DNA of 64,000 bases from Photobacterium sp. GJ3 (GCF_018199995.1 NZ_CP073578.1:3472001-3536000), one strand, 5' to 3'. Shown: positions 14,522 through 25,589, counted from the stretch's first letter. The notes: generated by a model not told the origin, from the sequence alone. Made by a program: numbers and translations.

Positions 14522-14547
14522 AAAAAAGGCCGCTGAACGCGGCCTGA
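14522..14547 (-). terminator. Terminator of the efflux operon
   Basis: On the minus strand, GGCCGCGTTCAGCGGCC is followed by TTTTTTC. It lies about 30 bases after the stop of the RND gene. Confidence 0.85.
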
Positions 14548-14576
14548 AGGTTAAAAGAGGGAAAGATGGTTGCTGT

Positions 14577-17500
14577 TTAACTTTCCCGGGCTTTTAAAGC
14601 AAGTCTTGCTTCGTCAGCCCGTTTTAACTTTTCCAGATCTTTGTCCTCGACGAAGACCGGCAGTGGTTTGTGTGTACTTGCCAGATAGGTATAAATCACA
14701 GGCAGGACAAACAGGGTAAACAGCGTCCCGATAGCCAGACCGGCCACGATAACGATACCGATACTGAAGCGCTGAGCGGCGCCAGCACCCGTGGCGTACA
14801 GCAGCGGGATCAGGCCGGCAATCATGGCGGCGGTGGTCATCAGAATCGGTCGCAGACGAACCTTGGCGGCTTCCATCACGGCAGACATTTTGTCTTTCTG
14901 ATGGTTGAGCTGCTCTTCCTTCGCCACTTCACAAATCAGAATCCCGTGCTTGGTGATGAGACCAATCAGCGTGATCAGACCGACCTGCGAGTAGATGTTC
15001 ATGGATGCTGCACCCCAGGCCAGCGCAATCAAGGCGCCACAGATAGCCAGCGGGACGGACACCATAATGACCATCGGATCACGCAGGGATTCGAACTGAA
15101 TCGCCAGGACCAGGAAGATAACCGCCAGAGCCAGACCGAAGGTTGCAAACAGCGCGTTTCCTTCTGTCACGAACTGGCGGGCTTCACCCATAAAGTCATA
15201 CTGATAACCCGAAGGCAGGTTGCTGGCGGCTTCAGTTTTGAACCACTCGATGGCATCACCCATAGCTGTACCTGGCATCGGAACCACACCGATGGTTGCC
15301 GAGTTCAACTGATTGAAGTGCGGCAGGGCGCGCGGCTCTGCGACGACATCAATGGTGATCAGGCTTCCCAGAGGAATTGAATGACCATCTGCAGCACGCA
15401 CATAGTAAGTATTCAGCGACTCTGGGTTCAGACGATATTTACGCTCGACCTGAGGAATCACTTCGTACGAACGGCCATTGAGGTCGATCCGGTTGACGTA
15501 ACCATCGGCCATCATGGTACTCAGAGTGATCCCGATATCCTGCATGGTGACGCCATAAGCACCGGCTTTGTCTTTGTCGATGCTGATCTTCATAGTGGCT
15601 GAGTCGAAGTTCAGATCCAGGTTTGAATAAACAAACATTGGATTCTTGGTCACATCTTCCAGCACAGAGCCCGCTACCTGGAACAGACTTTCAAAGTTGT
15701 TCGGTGTGGTGATGACGAACTGAATTGGCAGGCCTGAACCCGCGCCTGGCAGTTCCGGCATCTGGAAGGCCGTTACAGCCATTCCCGGAACGTCATTCAC
15801 CAGTTTGGTGATCCGACCGACAACTTCTGCCTGACTGGCTTCACGCTGACTCCATGGCACCATGGAGGCGATACCAAAGGCCTGGTTGGACTGTGGTACA
15901 CCAGAGAAAACCTGCGCAAAAGCGACTTCAGGCTGATCACTCAGCATCTGATTCACTTCACTCATGGTGTTTTCGATGTAGTCCAGGTTGGCCGTGGATG
16001 GTGCGGTACCCATCATCATCAGCACCCCTTTATCTTCCGCAGGGGCCAGCTCACTCGGAATGAACTTGAACAGCACGGGCAGCATGGCGAAGACGATGAC
16101 GGCAAAGACAATGACCGCAGGGCGTGACTTCATGACACCGCCCAGCATTTTTTCATAACCGTTTGTCATGCGATCCAGCATGCTGTGGACAGTGTCCTCA
16201 AAGCGGTTCGGCTTGTCGTGCGGCTTCAGAATCTTCGAGCACATCATCGGCGACAGGGTCAGTGCGATGATGCCCGAGATGAAGACCGAACCGGCCAGCG
16301 TCAGCGCGAACTCTTTGAACAGTGAGCCGGTGATCCCGCCCATCAGCGCGATAGGGGCATACACTGCACCCAGGGTCAGCGTCATCGCAATGACTGGCAC
16401 CGCAATTTCCCGTGTCCCGATAATCGCGGCACGAAACGGGGATTCGCCCAACTTGATATGACGGTCTACGTTCTCCAGAACCACGATGGCATCATCGACG
16501 ACCAGACCGATAGCCAGAACCATCGCCAGCAGCGTCATCAGGTTCCAGGAGAATCCGAAACCCTGCATTAGCATCGCCACACCAATCAGCGACAGCGGAA
16601 TGGTGATAATTGGGATGAGTACGGCACGGAAGGAACCCAGGAACAGCGTGATCACCACAAGAACAATCAGCGCTGCTTCACCAATGGTCTTGATAACTTC
16701 CTGAATCGACTCATTGATCGCAACCGTTGAGTCATACAGTACGTTCATCTTGATGTTGCTTGGCATGTTGCGCTGAATATCAGGCAGCAGTTCCAGTACA
16801 TCGGCAGCAATGTTGATCGGGTTCGCGCTTGGTGCGGCGTTCACGGCAGCAACGACAGCTTCCTGACCGTTAGCGGTCGCACGATAGACATCATGGCTTT
16901 TCGCCAGTGTGACTTTGGCAATATCACCCAATCGGATGACCTGACCTTTCTGCGTGGAAACCACCAGTTTTTTCAGTTCGTCGGTTGTTTTGACCTGAGT
17001 GTCTGCCGTGCCGTTATAGAGCACAAACTCACTGTTGGCCTGACCGGTCGCAGACTGGTAGTTGTTCGCATTCAGTACGGTCATCACATCGGTCGCGGTC
17101 AGGTTGTATGCCGCCATCTTAGCTGGGTCCAGCCAGACACGCAGGGCATACTTCATCCCGCCGTAGAGGTCGATTTTGGAAACACCATTGACCGTAAAGA
17201 GTTGCGGATTGAATACGCGCTCCAGGTAGTCGGTGATTTGACTCGAGCTGAGTTCATCACTGGTGAAACCAATGTACATTACAGCCGTTGTCGAACCGGT
17301 TGACATGGTGACTGTCGGGTCTTCTGCTTCCCTTGGCAGCTGAGAACGCACCGAGTTGGTTTTGGCGAGAATATCCGCCAGCGCCGCATTCGGGTCGGTG
17401 TTCAGCTTCATGGTGACGGTAATGGTTGATGAACCCAGCACCGAGGAAGATGTCATATAGTCGATATTATCGGCCTGAGCGATGGCCTGCTCCAGTGGCT

Positions 17501-17693
17501 GTGTGATAAAGCCCTGAATCAGATCGGCACTGGCCCCGTAATAGCTTGTGGTGACGGTCACCACAGTATTGGTCATTTCGGGATATTCCCGGACCTGCAT
17601 TTTGAAAATGGCCTGGAAACCGAGCAGGGCAATCAGAATACTGATTGAGACTGCCAGAACCGGCCTTTTTATAAATATGTCAGTAAAGCGCAT
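14577..17693 (-). CDS. vexH: RND efflux permease, VexH type
   Basis: 1038 residues, an inner-membrane proton-driven drug/bile-salt pump subunit. The start ([20 protein letters not shown]) and body closely resemble what I recall of Vibrio cholerae VexH. The proton-relay Asp pair is in [17 protein letters not shown] (TM4, near residue 400) and the TM10 Lys in LITKHGILI. Two large periplasmic loops and twelve predicted membrane segments are present. It is the last gene of the TetR-MFP-RND operon, 12 bases after the adaptor gene. No outer-membrane TolC partner is encoded nearby. Confidence 0.9.
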   Translation of the reverse strand: MRFTDIFIKRPVLAVSISILIALLGFQAIFKMQVREYPEMTNTVVTVTTSYYGASADLIQGFITQPLEQAIAQADNIDYMTSSSVLGSSTITVTMKLNTDPNAALADILAKTNSVRSQLPREAEDPTVTMSTGSTTAVMYIGFTSDELSSSQITDYLERVFNPQLFTVNGVSKIDLYGGMKYALRVWLDPAKMAAYNLTATDVMTVLNANNYQSATGQANSEFVLYNGTADTQVKTTDELKKLVVSTQKGQVIRLGDIAKVTLAKSHDVYRATANGQEAVVAAVNAAPSANPINIAADVLELLPDIQRNMPSNIKMNVLYDSTVAINESIQEVIKTIGEAALIVLVVITLFLGSFRAVLIPIITIPLSLIGVAMLMQGFGFSWNLMTLLAMVLAIGLVVDDAIVVLENVDRHIKLGESPFRAAIIGTREIAVPVIAMTLTLGAVYAPIALMGGITGSLFKEFALTLAGSVFISGIIALTLSPMMCSKILKPHDKPNRFEDTVHSMLDRMTNGYEKMLGGVMKSRPAVIVFAVIVFAMLPVLFKFIPSELAPAEDKGVLMMMGTAPSTANLDYIENTMSEVNQMLSDQPEVAFAQVFSGVPQSNQAFGIASMVPWSQREASQAEVVGRITKLVNDVPGMAVTAFQMPELPGAGSGLPIQFVITTPNNFESLFQVAGSVLEDVTKNPMFVYSNLDLNFDSATMKISIDKDKAGAYGVTMQDIGITLSTMMADGYVNRIDLNGRSYEVIPQVERKYRLNPESLNTYYVRAADGHSIPLGSLITIDVVAEPRALPHFNQLNSATIGVVPMPGTAMGDAIEWFKTEAASNLPSGYQYDFMGEARQFVTEGNALFATFGLALAVIFLVLAIQFESLRDPMVIMVSVPLAICGALIALAWGAASMNIYSQVGLITLIGLITKHGILICEVAKEEQLNHQKDKMSAVMEAAKVRLRPILMTTAAMIAGLIPLLYATGAGAAQRFSIGIVIVAGLAIGTLFTLFVLPVIYTYLASTHKPLPVFVEDKDLEKLKRADEARLALKARES

Positions 17694-17705
17694 TGAACCT
17701 CCGAA

Positions 17706-18821
17706 TTAAAGCATCGGTGTTTTAGCCGGGGTTTTCAGGGCATCGTTTTCGACAATGCGGATTTTGACGTCGTTACTCAGGCGAACCTGTCCGGTCGTGA
17801 CCACCTGATCGCCAACTGTCACACCATCCAGCACATGGATGAGATCACGCTTGCGTTCACCGGTTTTCACCACCGACTGGCGGACGCGCATGTCGCCTTT
17901 GTCGTCTTGATAAACGACGTAGACGTTATCGCCATACAGGGTGTAGGTGATGGCATGCTGAGGCAGCACAACCTGATTTTCCTGGGTTGGCAGAATAATG
18001 TGTGCACGGGCAAACATACCGCTGCGCAGACGACCTTCATTGTTCGGAATATCAGCCTGAACCTGAACCAGGCCACTCTGATAGTTCACCGCAGGTTCAA
18101 TTGCACTGATCTTGCCCTGGAAATTCGCTTCCGGGTAAGCATCCACAGCAATTTCGACTTCCTGGCCGATATGAATATCAGACAGATCGGTTTGCGGGAT
18201 GGTAAAACGCAGCTTCATCAGCGAGGTATCTTCCAGACGCACAATATCTGTGCCCGGCTGGATGTACTGACCCAGGAAAACATTTCGCAGACCTACATCG
18301 CCCGAGAAAGGTGCTTTGATGATTCGGCGGTCGATGGTGGCTTTCAGGCTTTCAATATCTGCAGACAGGGAGAAGTAGCTCGCCTGTGCGTCATCAAAAG
18401 CTTCTTTCGAAATGGAGCCTTTCTTGTACAGATCCTGATAGCGGATGTATTTGGCTTTAGCGGCCGGCAATCTGGCTTGTGAGCTCTTCAGGTTGGCTTC
18501 TTCAACATCAGAATCCAGTGTGACCAGGCGTTGCCCGCTTTTCACAGAGATCCCGGAGTCAAAATCAATGGATTTGATAACGCCAGAGACTTCTGTGGTG
18601 ACCGTGACACCTTGGTTCGGTTCGATGAAACCGATGGCCTCAATGGCTGGGATCCAGTTGGTTGCCTTCACGTCCACAACTGTCACCGGATAGTCCGGTT
18701 CAGGCATGTTGGCGAATGCTTCCATTTTTTCTGAAATTTCAAAATATTTGGATGTAAATAGCGTACCAAAGAGTACGGCAACGATGACGAGCATGATGAG
18801 CCATGCTACCCATTTTTTCAT
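17706..18821 (-). CDS. vexG: RND membrane fusion protein, VexG type
   Basis: 371 residues. An N-terminal membrane anchor (WVAWLIMLVIVAVLFGTLF, 4-22) is followed by a biotinyl-lipoyl-like half-motif (GVIKSIDFDSGISVKSGQ), an alpha hairpin (about 100-165) and a beta-barrel domain (APFSGDVGLRNVFLGQYI). It is the periplasmic adaptor linking VexH to an outer-membrane channel. No lipobox is seen, so the anchor appears to be a transmembrane helix. It lies between the regulator (33 bases upstream) and vexH. Confidence 0.9.
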   Translation of the reverse strand: MKKWVAWLIMLVIVAVLFGTLFTSKYFEISEKMEAFANMPEPDYPVTVVDVKATNWIPAIEAIGFIEPNQGVTVTTEVSGVIKSIDFDSGISVKSGQRLVTLDSDVEEANLKSSQARLPAAKAKYIRYQDLYKKGSISKEAFDDAQASYFSLSADIESLKATIDRRIIKAPFSGDVGLRNVFLGQYIQPGTDIVRLEDTSLMKLRFTIPQTDLSDIHIGQEVEIAVDAYPEANFQGKISAIEPAVNYQSGLVQVQADIPNNEGRLRSGMFARAHIILPTQENQVVLPQHAITYTLYGDNVYVVYQDDKGDMRVRQSVVKTGERKRDLIHVLDGVTVGDQVVTTGQVRLSNDVKIRIVENDALKTPAKTPML

Positions 18822-18854
18822 TATCTTTGCTCCGGAGTCTGAGTTAATGCGAAA

Positions 18855-19421
18855 TCAATGTGTAATTAGGGCGTCCCAGCAAGCGTTGATGGCAGCATCC
18901 CGCGCTTCGTCACTTACTGTAAAAATACCGGTCAGATGTTTACGTGCCAGCGCAGCGCTGGGCTCCAAACTGAGCGCGGCGAGTATCTCGTTGTCTAAAG
19001 GCTTAAACAGCCCCTGAGCTTTACCTTCGTCAAACATCCTGTGAACTGGGGCAAAGAGCGTTTTCTCTAACGCGATCTTGTACTGTTTCCCGCGATGCGG
19101 CATGTTCTCAAACTGGCCCCGGTTGATCAGCGGCGCTTCACCGTCGGTGGCCATATTCCAGATGTTCAGCCACATGGTACGAAACCGCACTTCCAGTGGC
19201 ATGAGATCCGAAATATTCTGAGTGATTTTTCGGGCGACAATGGTCAGTATATGATCGTGAAGCTGATACAGCAGATCATCTTTGTCGGTGAAGTACCGGT
19301 AGATGGTGCCTGTTGCGACCTTGGCTTCTTTGGCGACCATATTCATCGAGAGGCCGTGAAATCCATGTTTTGCCAGCAATTCTTCGGTTGCCTGCAAGAT
19401 ACGTTCTTTTTTATCAGTCAT
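18855..19421 (-). CDS. TetR-family repressor of the efflux operon
   Basis: 188 residues. The N-terminal TetR helix-turn-helix is complete (ILQATEELLAKHGFHGLSMNMVAKEAKVATGTIYRYFTD, given only to show the pattern GTIYRYF at about 38-44). The ligand-binding part is variable. It is the first gene of the operon and lies 14 bases from a perfect 18-bp palindrome, so autoregulation together with vexGH is likely. The ligand is unknown. In V. cholerae the analogous VexR acts on vexAB; this gene may not be its orthologue. Confidence 0.88.
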   Translation of the reverse strand: MTDKKERILQATEELLAKHGFHGLSMNMVAKEAKVATGTIYRYFTDKDDLLYQLHDHILTIVARKITQNISDLMPLEVRFRTMWLNIWNMATDGEAPLINRGQFENMPHRGKQYKIALEKTLFAPVHRMFDEGKAQGLFKPLDNEILAALSLEPSAALARKHLTGIFTVSDEARDAAINACWDALITH

Positions 19422-19435
19422 TGCTGCTCACATAG

Positions 19436-19453
19436 TGAATGAACGTTCATTCA
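19436..19453. promoter_or_regulatory. TetR operator palindrome
   Basis: TGAATGAACGTTCATTCA is a perfect 18-bp palindrome directly upstream of the tetR gene start at 19421. Its form (AATGAACGTTCATT) is like AcrR/TetR-type operators. It would cover the promoter of the tetR-vexGH operon. Confidence 0.7.
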
Positions 19454-19595
19454 TTATTGATGATGCTTAATTATTACGCAACTTATCTGTTACCTATTTT
19501 GGGCTCAAAAACGCAGAGATTGTCTGAAATAGACACGAGACGAGATCAGGTTACAATGCGGCAGCTGAATCAATCATGACTCAAAGGGCAAAACC

Positions 19596-21617
19596 ATGAA
19601 ACTCAACCCCAGACAGAATGAAGCGGTTCGCTACGTTGCCGGACCTTGTTTGGTTCTGGCCGGTGCCGGGTCGGGCAAAACGCGGGTGATCACCAATAAA
19701 ATTGCGTATTTAGTCCAGCAATGTGGCTACAAAGCCCGCAACATTGCCGCCCTCACCTTTACCAATAAAGCGGCACGTGAAATGAAGGAGCGGGTCGGGC
19801 AGACCTTGGGCCGTCAGGAATCCAAGGGACTCATGGTGTCCACCTTTCATACCCTGGGGTTGAATATTATTCGCCGGGAATATAAATCGCTGGGCCTGAA
19901 AGCGAGCTTTTCCCTGTTTGATGATCAGGACCAGATGGCGTTGCTCAAAGAGCTGACGGAAAAGCAGATCGACGGTGATAAAGATTTGCTGAAAATGTTG
20001 CTCTCAGCGATTTCCAACTGGAAGAACGACATGAAATCACCTGAGGTTGCCAAAGCAGAAGCCCAGGGCGAGCGTGACCAGTTGTTCGCCCACTGCTATG
20101 ACCTGTATCAGCGGCAGATGAAGGCTTACAACGCCCTTGATTTTGATGACCTGATTCTGATGCCGGTTTTACTGTTGCGGGATAATGATGAAGTCCGCCA
20201 GCGCTGGCAGAATAAAATCCGTTATCTGCTGGTGGATGAATACCAGGATACCAACACCAGTCAGTATGTGTTTGTGAAGTTGCTGGTCGGGGAGCGTTCC
20301 AAATTTACCGTGGTCGGCGACGACGATCAGTCGATTTATTCCTGGCGCGGCGCGCAGCCGGAAAACCTGGTGCTGCTCAATAAAGACTTTCCGACCCTGA
20401 AAGTGATCAAGCTGGAACAGAATTATCGTTCGACCAGCCGGATCCTGCGCACGGCCAATATTCTGATCGCCAATAATCCGCATGTATTCGAGAAAACCCT
20501 GTTCTCGGAGATCCCGGACGGCGACATGCTGAAGGTGATCACGGCAAAAAATGAAGAGCACGAAGCCGAGAAAGTCGTTGGAGAGCTGATCGCCCATCGT
20601 TTTCTCAACAATACTGATTATAAAGATTACGCCATTCTGTACCGGGGAAATCACCAGTCCCGGCTGTTTGAAAAAGCACTGATGCAAAACCGGATCCCTT
20701 ACAAAATTTCCGGTGGCACCTCATTTTTCTCTCGTGCTGAAATCAAAGACATCATGGCGTATCTGCGTTTGCTGACCAATCTGGACGATGACAATGCCTT
20801 TTTGCGGATTGTGAACACCCCCAGACGGGAAATAGGTCCGGTTACGCTGGAAAAATTGGGTACCTATGCCAACATGCGCGGAAAAAGCCTGTTTGAAGCC
20901 AGTTTTGAACTGGGACTGGAGCAACACCTGGCTGGACGCGGACTGGACAATCTGCGTCAGTTTACCCGCTGGGTGGTGGAATTGTCGGATAATGTCGAGC
21001 GCGGGGATGCGGTCGCCGCTGTACGTCAGATGATCCGGGATATCCATTATGAAGACTGGCTGTTCGAAACGTCTGCCAGCCCGAAAGCGGCTGAAATGCG
21101 GATGAAGAACGTGTCAGATCTCTACAGCTGGATTACGGCTGATCTGGAAGGCGACAACTATGATAATGAGGTGCGAACACTCAAAGAAGTGGTGCAGCGC
21201 ATGACCTTGCGCGACATGATGGAGCGTGGTGAAGAGGACGATGATGCCGATCAGGTCCAGCTCATGACGTTGCATGCATCCAAAGGTCTCGAATTCCCTT
21301 ATGTTTATCTGGTGGGTACCGAGGAAGGGATCCTGCCGCATCAGTCCAGTATTGATGAAGATAATGTGGAGGAAGAGCGTCGTCTGGCCTACGTGGGGAT
21401 CACCCGGGCTCAGAAAGTGCTGACTTTCACTTTATGTAAAGAGCGGCGCCAGTACGGGGAGCTGCTCAAACCGGAGCCCAGCCGTTTTCTGTATGAATTG
21501 CCCCAGGATGATCTGGACTGGGAAACGGAACGTAAACCAGTGTCGGCAGAAGAGCGGATGCAGCGGGGACAAGCGCATATCGCGAATCTCCGGTCGATGT
21601 TCAATAAGAACAAGTAA
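19596..21617 (+). CDS. rep: ATP-dependent DNA helicase Rep
   Basis: 673 residues, the length of E. coli Rep. It is a superfamily 1A 3'-5' helicase that helps replication forks pass protein blocks. Walker A is GAGSGKT (23-29), Walker B VDEYQDT (from about D214), and motif III-IV region [14 protein letters not shown] is present, as is the C-terminal motif [13 protein letters not shown]. The start follows a weak RBS (AAGGGC). It ends next to a bidirectional terminator shared with cytochrome c5. Confidence 0.97.
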   Translation: MKLNPRQNEAVRYVAGPCLVLAGAGSGKTRVITNKIAYLVQQCGYKARNIAALTFTNKAAREMKERVGQTLGRQESKGLMVSTFHTLGLNIIRREYKSLGLKASFSLFDDQDQMALLKELTEKQIDGDKDLLKMLLSAISNWKNDMKSPEVAKAEAQGERDQLFAHCYDLYQRQMKAYNALDFDDLILMPVLLLRDNDEVRQRWQNKIRYLLVDEYQDTNTSQYVFVKLLVGERSKFTVVGDDDQSIYSWRGAQPENLVLLNKDFPTLKVIKLEQNYRSTSRILRTANILIANNPHVFEKTLFSEIPDGDMLKVITAKNEEHEAEKVVGELIAHRFLNNTDYKDYAILYRGNHQSRLFEKALMQNRIPYKISGGTSFFSRAEIKDIMAYLRLLTNLDDDNAFLRIVNTPRREIGPVTLEKLGTYANMRGKSLFEASFELGLEQHLAGRGLDNLRQFTRWVVELSDNVERGDAVAAVRQMIRDIHYEDWLFETSASPKAAEMRMKNVSDLYSWITADLEGDNYDNEVRTLKEVVQRMTLRDMMERGEEDDDADQVQLMTLHASKGLEFPYVYLVGTEEGILPHQSSIDEDNVEEERRLAYVGITRAQKVLTFTLCKERRQYGELLKPEPSRFLYELPQDDLDWETERKPVSAEERMQRGQAHIANLRSMFNKNK

Positions 21618-21646
21618 CGGCTGACGCTTGGTATGTCGGATGCAAT

Positions 21647-21676
21647 AAAAAAGGTTAGCGAAAGCTAACCTTTTTT
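21647..21676. terminator. Bidirectional terminator, rep / cytochrome c5
   Basis: AAAAAAGGTTAGC GAAA GCTAACCTTTTTT is symmetrical and lies between two converging genes, so it can serve both. Confidence 0.9.
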
Positions 21677-21705
21677 ATACGACAGGCCGAATCCTAAAAA
21701 CGGGA

Positions 21706-22116
21706 TTACAGACCTTCAATCATGTGCTGAATGGCTGCGACGATTTCATCATCGCTACAGTCCATACAGGTGCCTTTCGCAGGCATCGCATTGAAGCCAT
21801 TGATCGCATGGTTGGTCATGGTTTCCATACCTTGGGCAATCCGTGGGCCCCAGTCACCCGCATCCCCGGATTTTGGCGCGCCCATCACACCGCTGCTGTG
21901 ACAAGCCACACAGAAAGTACCGTAGACCTGATCGCCAGTACGCGGACCGGAAGCGGCGGCTGTTTCGGCAGGTGCATCACCTTCCTTGTATACTGAACCG
22001 ACAGGCTTGATGCGGTCTGTGATCGCTTCGGCAGACATATCTGCTGCTACGGCTGAGCCGCTGATGGCGACGGTAGCCACTGCTGCGACCATGAGTTGTC
22101 GAAGAGAAAATTCCAT
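21706..22116 (-). CDS. Cytochrome c5
   Basis: 136 residues. A Sec signal peptide (MEFSLRQLMVAAVATVAISG to AVA, about 1-24) leads to a single heme c domain. The heme motif CVACH is at 69-73, the distal Met is likely in NAMPAKG, and a c5-type extra Cys pair follows (TCMDC). It is a periplasmic or membrane-attached electron carrier. I chose the ATG at 22116, with RBS AAGGTGAG just upstream, over an in-frame GTG at 22125 that overlaps the RBS. It is monocistronic. Confidence 0.9.
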   Translation of the reverse strand: MEFSLRQLMVAAVATVAISGSAVAADMSAEAITDRIKPVGSVYKEGDAPAETAAASGPRTGDQVYGTFCVACHSSGVMGAPKSGDAGDWGPRIAQGMETMTNHAINGFNAMPAKGTCMDCSDDEIVAAIQHMIEGL

Positions 22117-22408
22117 TGAGCTCACCTTAACACTCCCAGATTAATTGCTCGATTGTCACAGCCATCCTGTAGATTGTTGTATATATGGCAGTTTGCGACA
22201 GGCTGTGAACTTAATTTATATGTTTTGTACGATAAAAACTGAGTGATTATATCCGTTAAATCTGTGGTATTAAACCGAATGGCTTTGTTTGTATGATGAG
22301 AATCAACCCAAAGATGGTTATAAATGAAGCGAATGCAAAAAATTTTGCAAAAAAGACTAGACGACACCCATGCTGATCCGTAATATTCACCCCCGCCGAT
22401 AGGGCAAG
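22117..22408. other. Intergenic, AT-rich
   Basis: About 290 bp between the cytochrome c5 start and the tRNA cluster. It is AT-rich and must hold the promoters of both units. I see no convincing small gene. Confidence 0.4.
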
Positions 22409-22485
<77 letters not shown>

Positions 22486-22529
22486 CTCCGGAAAGGCAAG
22501 ACGGCACTGTTGGCGTTGTAAGAAACATT

Positions 22530-22606
22530 GGTGGCTATAGCTCAGTTGGTAGAGTCCCGGATTGTGATTCCGGTTGTCGCGAGTTCAAGTCTCGTTAGCC
22601 ACCCCA
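22530..22606 (+). tRNA. tRNA-His (GTG), copy 1
   Basis: A 77-nt cloverleaf including the extra G at -1, with anticodon GTG (GATTGTGATT). At the end of the D stem it has GAGT where copy 2 (22794-22870) has GAGC. This turns a G-C pair into G-U, so the molecule should still fold. Confidence 0.95.
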
Positions 22607-22652
22607 TCTTTCGTCATTCAGCATGATTGCTGGAAGACAAAAACAGAATGAT

Positions 22653-22729
<77 letters not shown>

Positions 22730-22793
22730 CTTTTCAAGTGAGTTTATTTTTGTGATAGGCTTACTGGTTCGGACAGATACTGAACCAAAAAAT

Positions 22794-22870
22794 GGTGGCT
22801 ATAGCTCAGTTGGTAGAGCCCCGGATTGTGATTCCGGTTGTCGCGAGTTCAAGTCTCGTTAGCCACCCCA
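22794..22870 (+). tRNA. tRNA-His (GTG), copy 2
   Basis: The second tRNA-His, 77 nt with G at -1 and anticodon GTG. It differs from copy 1 by one base. Its downstream spacer (TTCAGCGTGATTGCTGGAGGACAG) is close to the spacer after copy 1, so His-spacer-Pro was duplicated as a block. Confidence 0.96.
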
Positions 22871-22916
22871 TTTTTCGTCGTTCAGCGTGATTGCTGGAGG
22901 ACAGAAAGAAAATTAT

Positions 22917-22992
22917 CGGTGAATAGCGCAGTTTGGTCGCGCATCTCCGGCTCTTGGAAACAGCGGACCAGAGGAACCCTCTGGCGCACGTC
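22917..22992 (+). pseudogene. Broken tRNA-Pro copy
   Basis: The first 30 bases match tRNA-Pro (CGGTGAATAGCGCAGTTTGG) with one change in the D arm (GGTCGCGC for GGTAGCGC). After GCATCT an unrelated stretch replaces the anticodon arm. The rest keeps only fragments (ACCAGAGG, CCCTCT), and the acceptor 3' strand and CCA are missing. It cannot form a tRNA. It lies in the spacer between tRNA-His copy 2 and the intact tRNA-Pro copy 2. Confidence 0.85.
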
Positions 22993-23013
22993 TCAAGACA
23001 AAAACAGAATTAT

Positions 23014-23090
<77 letters not shown>

Positions 23091-23096
23091 CATTCA

Positions 23097-23127
23097 AGAA
23101 GCCCGCTCATTGAGCGGGCTTTTTTTG
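23097..23127 (+). terminator. tRNA cluster terminator
   Basis: AGCCCGCTC ATT GAGCGGGCT followed by seven T. Confidence 0.9.
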
Positions 23128-23728
23128 TTTCTGAAATTCGCTAACTCCCTGCCCTGTTTCAGAACGTGTTGCAATTGCCACACTTTTTTCACTTCCAACT
23201 GAAATCGTCTGCTCAGTTGATAGAGAGTCACTTTTTCCTGCATCCTTGCTCCGCCATTCTGTTAATTATTCAGATTGTCCCGTAGGGCAACAGAGTTTAT
23301 CGACAGTTTTTTATCTCAGGTTATCGATTATTTCTGAATCTAATTTCTACCTTTTGAGTGAGCTATCAGTTAAACCTATTGCTCTGTTAAAATTATGTTG
23401 TTTTGTATTTGGTTTTTTATTCAGGCTGGTTGGAGAGTCATGACGCATAAATATTCGGGTGAATTCATGGTTGTTACCTTTTGATTCTTTGGGAGTACTG
23501 GGTTTTTAGTGAATAAAAGTTATTTTTATGATGATTTTTACCTATATAAATAGTGATTATTTATGCTGATTTTGTGCTCTAGCACAGTTTTACAGCACGA
23601 AATGTTGATTTTTAGTGAAATGTTTGCCAGATTGATGGCACTTAATGTAGCTGATCTCTTTGGCTGGCTACGGGAATGGAATCAATTGCAGACGGGCAGG
23701 GTTGCTGCCGGGTTGTCGAGGTCTGAAC
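23128..23728. other. Long AT-rich intergenic region before the peptide ABC operon
   Basis: 600 bp without a supported gene, clearly richer in A and T than its surroundings. It includes a perfect palindrome TGTGCTCTAGCACA at 23573-23586, flanked by T and TTT, about 140 bp before the ABC operon start; this is a candidate operator. The short open frames here lack RBS and codon bias and are probably chance. Confidence 0.5.
23573..23586. promoter_or_regulatory. Palindrome, candidate operator
   Basis: TGTGCT-CT-AGCACA is a perfect 14-bp inverted repeat in AT-rich DNA upstream of the peptide-type ABC operon. It is not a CRP site: the gap is 2, not 6. The binding protein is unknown. Confidence 0.4.
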
Positions 23729-25447
23729 ATGGCATTATTGGAAGTTAAAAACCTTCGTATTGAATATCCGTCGCGTCACGGTGTCCACGCTGCGGTGAAA
23801 TCACTGTCGTTCTCCATCGAGCGTGGTGAAATCGTCGGTGTGGTGGGTGAATCTGGTGCGGGGAAGTCAACGGTCGGTAATGCTGTGATTGATTTGCTGA
23901 GCCCGCCGGGAAACATTGCCAGTGGCGATGTTTATCTGGATGGCCAGAAGATTTCTGGCCTGACGCCAGAAGCCATGCGAAAAGTGCGTGGCGCCAAAAT
24001 CGGGTTCATATTTCAGGACCCAATGACTTCGCTGAACCCCTTGTTTACCGTAGAGCGTCAGCTGACGGAAACCATCGTCACGAATCTGAATGTCAGTCAG
24101 GATGAAGCGGTGCGCCGTGCAATTAAACTGATGGAGCAGGTCGGGATCCCGCAACCGGAAGTTCGGATTAAGCAGTATCCGCACCAGTTCTCTGGCGGGA
24201 TGCGTCAGCGGGTGGTGATTGCAATTGCGCTGGCGGGTGAGCCAGATCTGATTATTGCCGATGAGCCGACAACAGCGCTGGATGTGTCGATTCAGGACCA
24301 GATCCTGAGCCTGATCCGCGAACTGTGCGTCAAGAAAAACGTCGGTTGTATGCTGGTGACTCACGACATGGGGGTTGTCTCGAACGTCACGGATCGTGTT
24401 GCCGTGATGTATCGGGGCGATCTGGTCGAAATTGGTCCGACAGCACAGGTGCTGGGACATCCAAACCATCCTTATACCAAGAGCCTGATCTCTGCCGTTC
24501 CGCGTTCCGATATCAAACTGGAGCGTTTCCCGCTGGTGAGCTATATCGAAGCAGCGGGTGAAACCACGCAGCTGGATGTGAAGAATCACTGGCTGGGCCA
24601 AAGCGAAGATCAGCGCCAGTACACTGGTGCCCTGCTGCAGGTCGAGAATGTGAACCTGCGTTTTGTGACCAAAGATTCTTTCTTTGAAAGCCGTCGGGAG
24701 TATGTTCAGGCATCCAATAATGTCAGCTTTGAAGTGTTTGAAGGGGAAACCTTCGGCCTGGTGGGAGAGTCCGGTTCCGGAAAGTCGACCATTGCCCGCG
24801 TGATTGCTGGCCTGTACCCGCCAAACTCCGGCAAAGTTGTGTTTGAAGGCATTGATCTGACCGCACTGAAAAGTGAGAAAGAGCGCCGCCCGATGCGCCG
24901 TCAGATGCAGATGGTTTTCCAGAACCCATACTCTTCGATGAACCCGCGGATGAAAATTTTCGACATCATCGCCGAGCCAATTCGTTTCCACAAATTAGCC
25001 GACAATGAAGCGCAGGTGCGCCAGATTGTTGCCGATCTGCTGGATCATGTTGGCTTGGGTCGCGCATCCGGTGTGAAATATCCGCACGAATTCTCCGGCG
25101 GTCAGCGTCAGCGGATTTCGATTGCCCGTGCGCTGGCAACCCGCCCAAGACTGCTGATCTGTGATGAACCGACCTCTGCACTGGACGTTTCGGTGCAGGC
25201 GCAAATCCTGAACCTGCTGAAAGATCTGCAGGATGAACTCAACCTGACCATGTTGTTTATCAGTCACGACCTGCCTGTGATCCGTCAGATGTGTGATCGC
25301 ATTGGCGTGATGCAGAAAGGGACGCTGCTGGAAGTTGCCCCGACGGAACAACTGTTTACCAATCCGCAGCACGAGTACAGCAAGCAGCTGATTTCTCTGA
25401 TGCCTGAGTTCAAGGGAATGAGTCTGGAAGGCCTGAAACTGGCCTGA
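23729..25447 (+). CDS. ABC transporter ATPase, two fused ATP-binding domains (DppD-DppF type)
   Basis: 572 residues with two complete ATPase domains in one chain. The first has Walker A GESGAGKST (40-48) and signature FSGGMRQR. The second has Walker A GESGSGKST (from about 346) and signature FSGGQRQR. Both carry Walker B with IADEPTTALDV or ICDEPTSALDV. In most peptide importers these are separate DppD and DppF proteins. It energises the permease pair encoded downstream. I chose the ATG at 23729, with a GAGG ahead of it; upstream residues do not match the family. It is the first gene of the operon. Confidence 0.9.
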   Translation: MALLEVKNLRIEYPSRHGVHAAVKSLSFSIERGEIVGVVGESGAGKSTVGNAVIDLLSPPGNIASGDVYLDGQKISGLTPEAMRKVRGAKIGFIFQDPMTSLNPLFTVERQLTETIVTNLNVSQDEAVRRAIKLMEQVGIPQPEVRIKQYPHQFSGGMRQRVVIAIALAGEPDLIIADEPTTALDVSIQDQILSLIRELCVKKNVGCMLVTHDMGVVSNVTDRVAVMYRGDLVEIGPTAQVLGHPNHPYTKSLISAVPRSDIKLERFPLVSYIEAAGETTQLDVKNHWLGQSEDQRQYTGALLQVENVNLRFVTKDSFFESRREYVQASNNVSFEVFEGETFGLVGESGSGKSTIARVIAGLYPPNSGKVVFEGIDLTALKSEKERRPMRRQMQMVFQNPYSSMNPRMKIFDIIAEPIRFHKLADNEAQVRQIVADLLDHVGLGRASGVKYPHEFSGGQRQRISIARALATRPRLLICDEPTSALDVSVQAQILNLLKDLQDELNLTMLFISHDLPVIRQMCDRIGVMQKGTLLEVAPTEQLFTNPQHEYSKQLISLMPEFKGMSLEGLKLA

Positions 25448-25589
25448 TGTGATCCAATTTGCCTGCCGGATGCCTGAATGGGTAACCGGCTTGGTTCTGT
25501 GGAACCGGGGCATTTGTTGCTTACCAAAATCAATTATAAGCAAACATAACCATCTGGGAGTTCTCTCCCTGCATAAAGGAGCTATGCGA

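Noticed and set aside
14670..15380. Long plus-strand open frames opposite vexH, gor and ubiD
   Set aside because: They mirror strongly coding genes with intact motifs; the predicted products are rich in His, Gln and Arg, as expected from antisense frames.
22917..22992. A tRNA with unusual anticodon arm
   Set aside because: The acceptor 3' strand, T arm and CCA are missing, so it is a decayed copy and not a functional variant.
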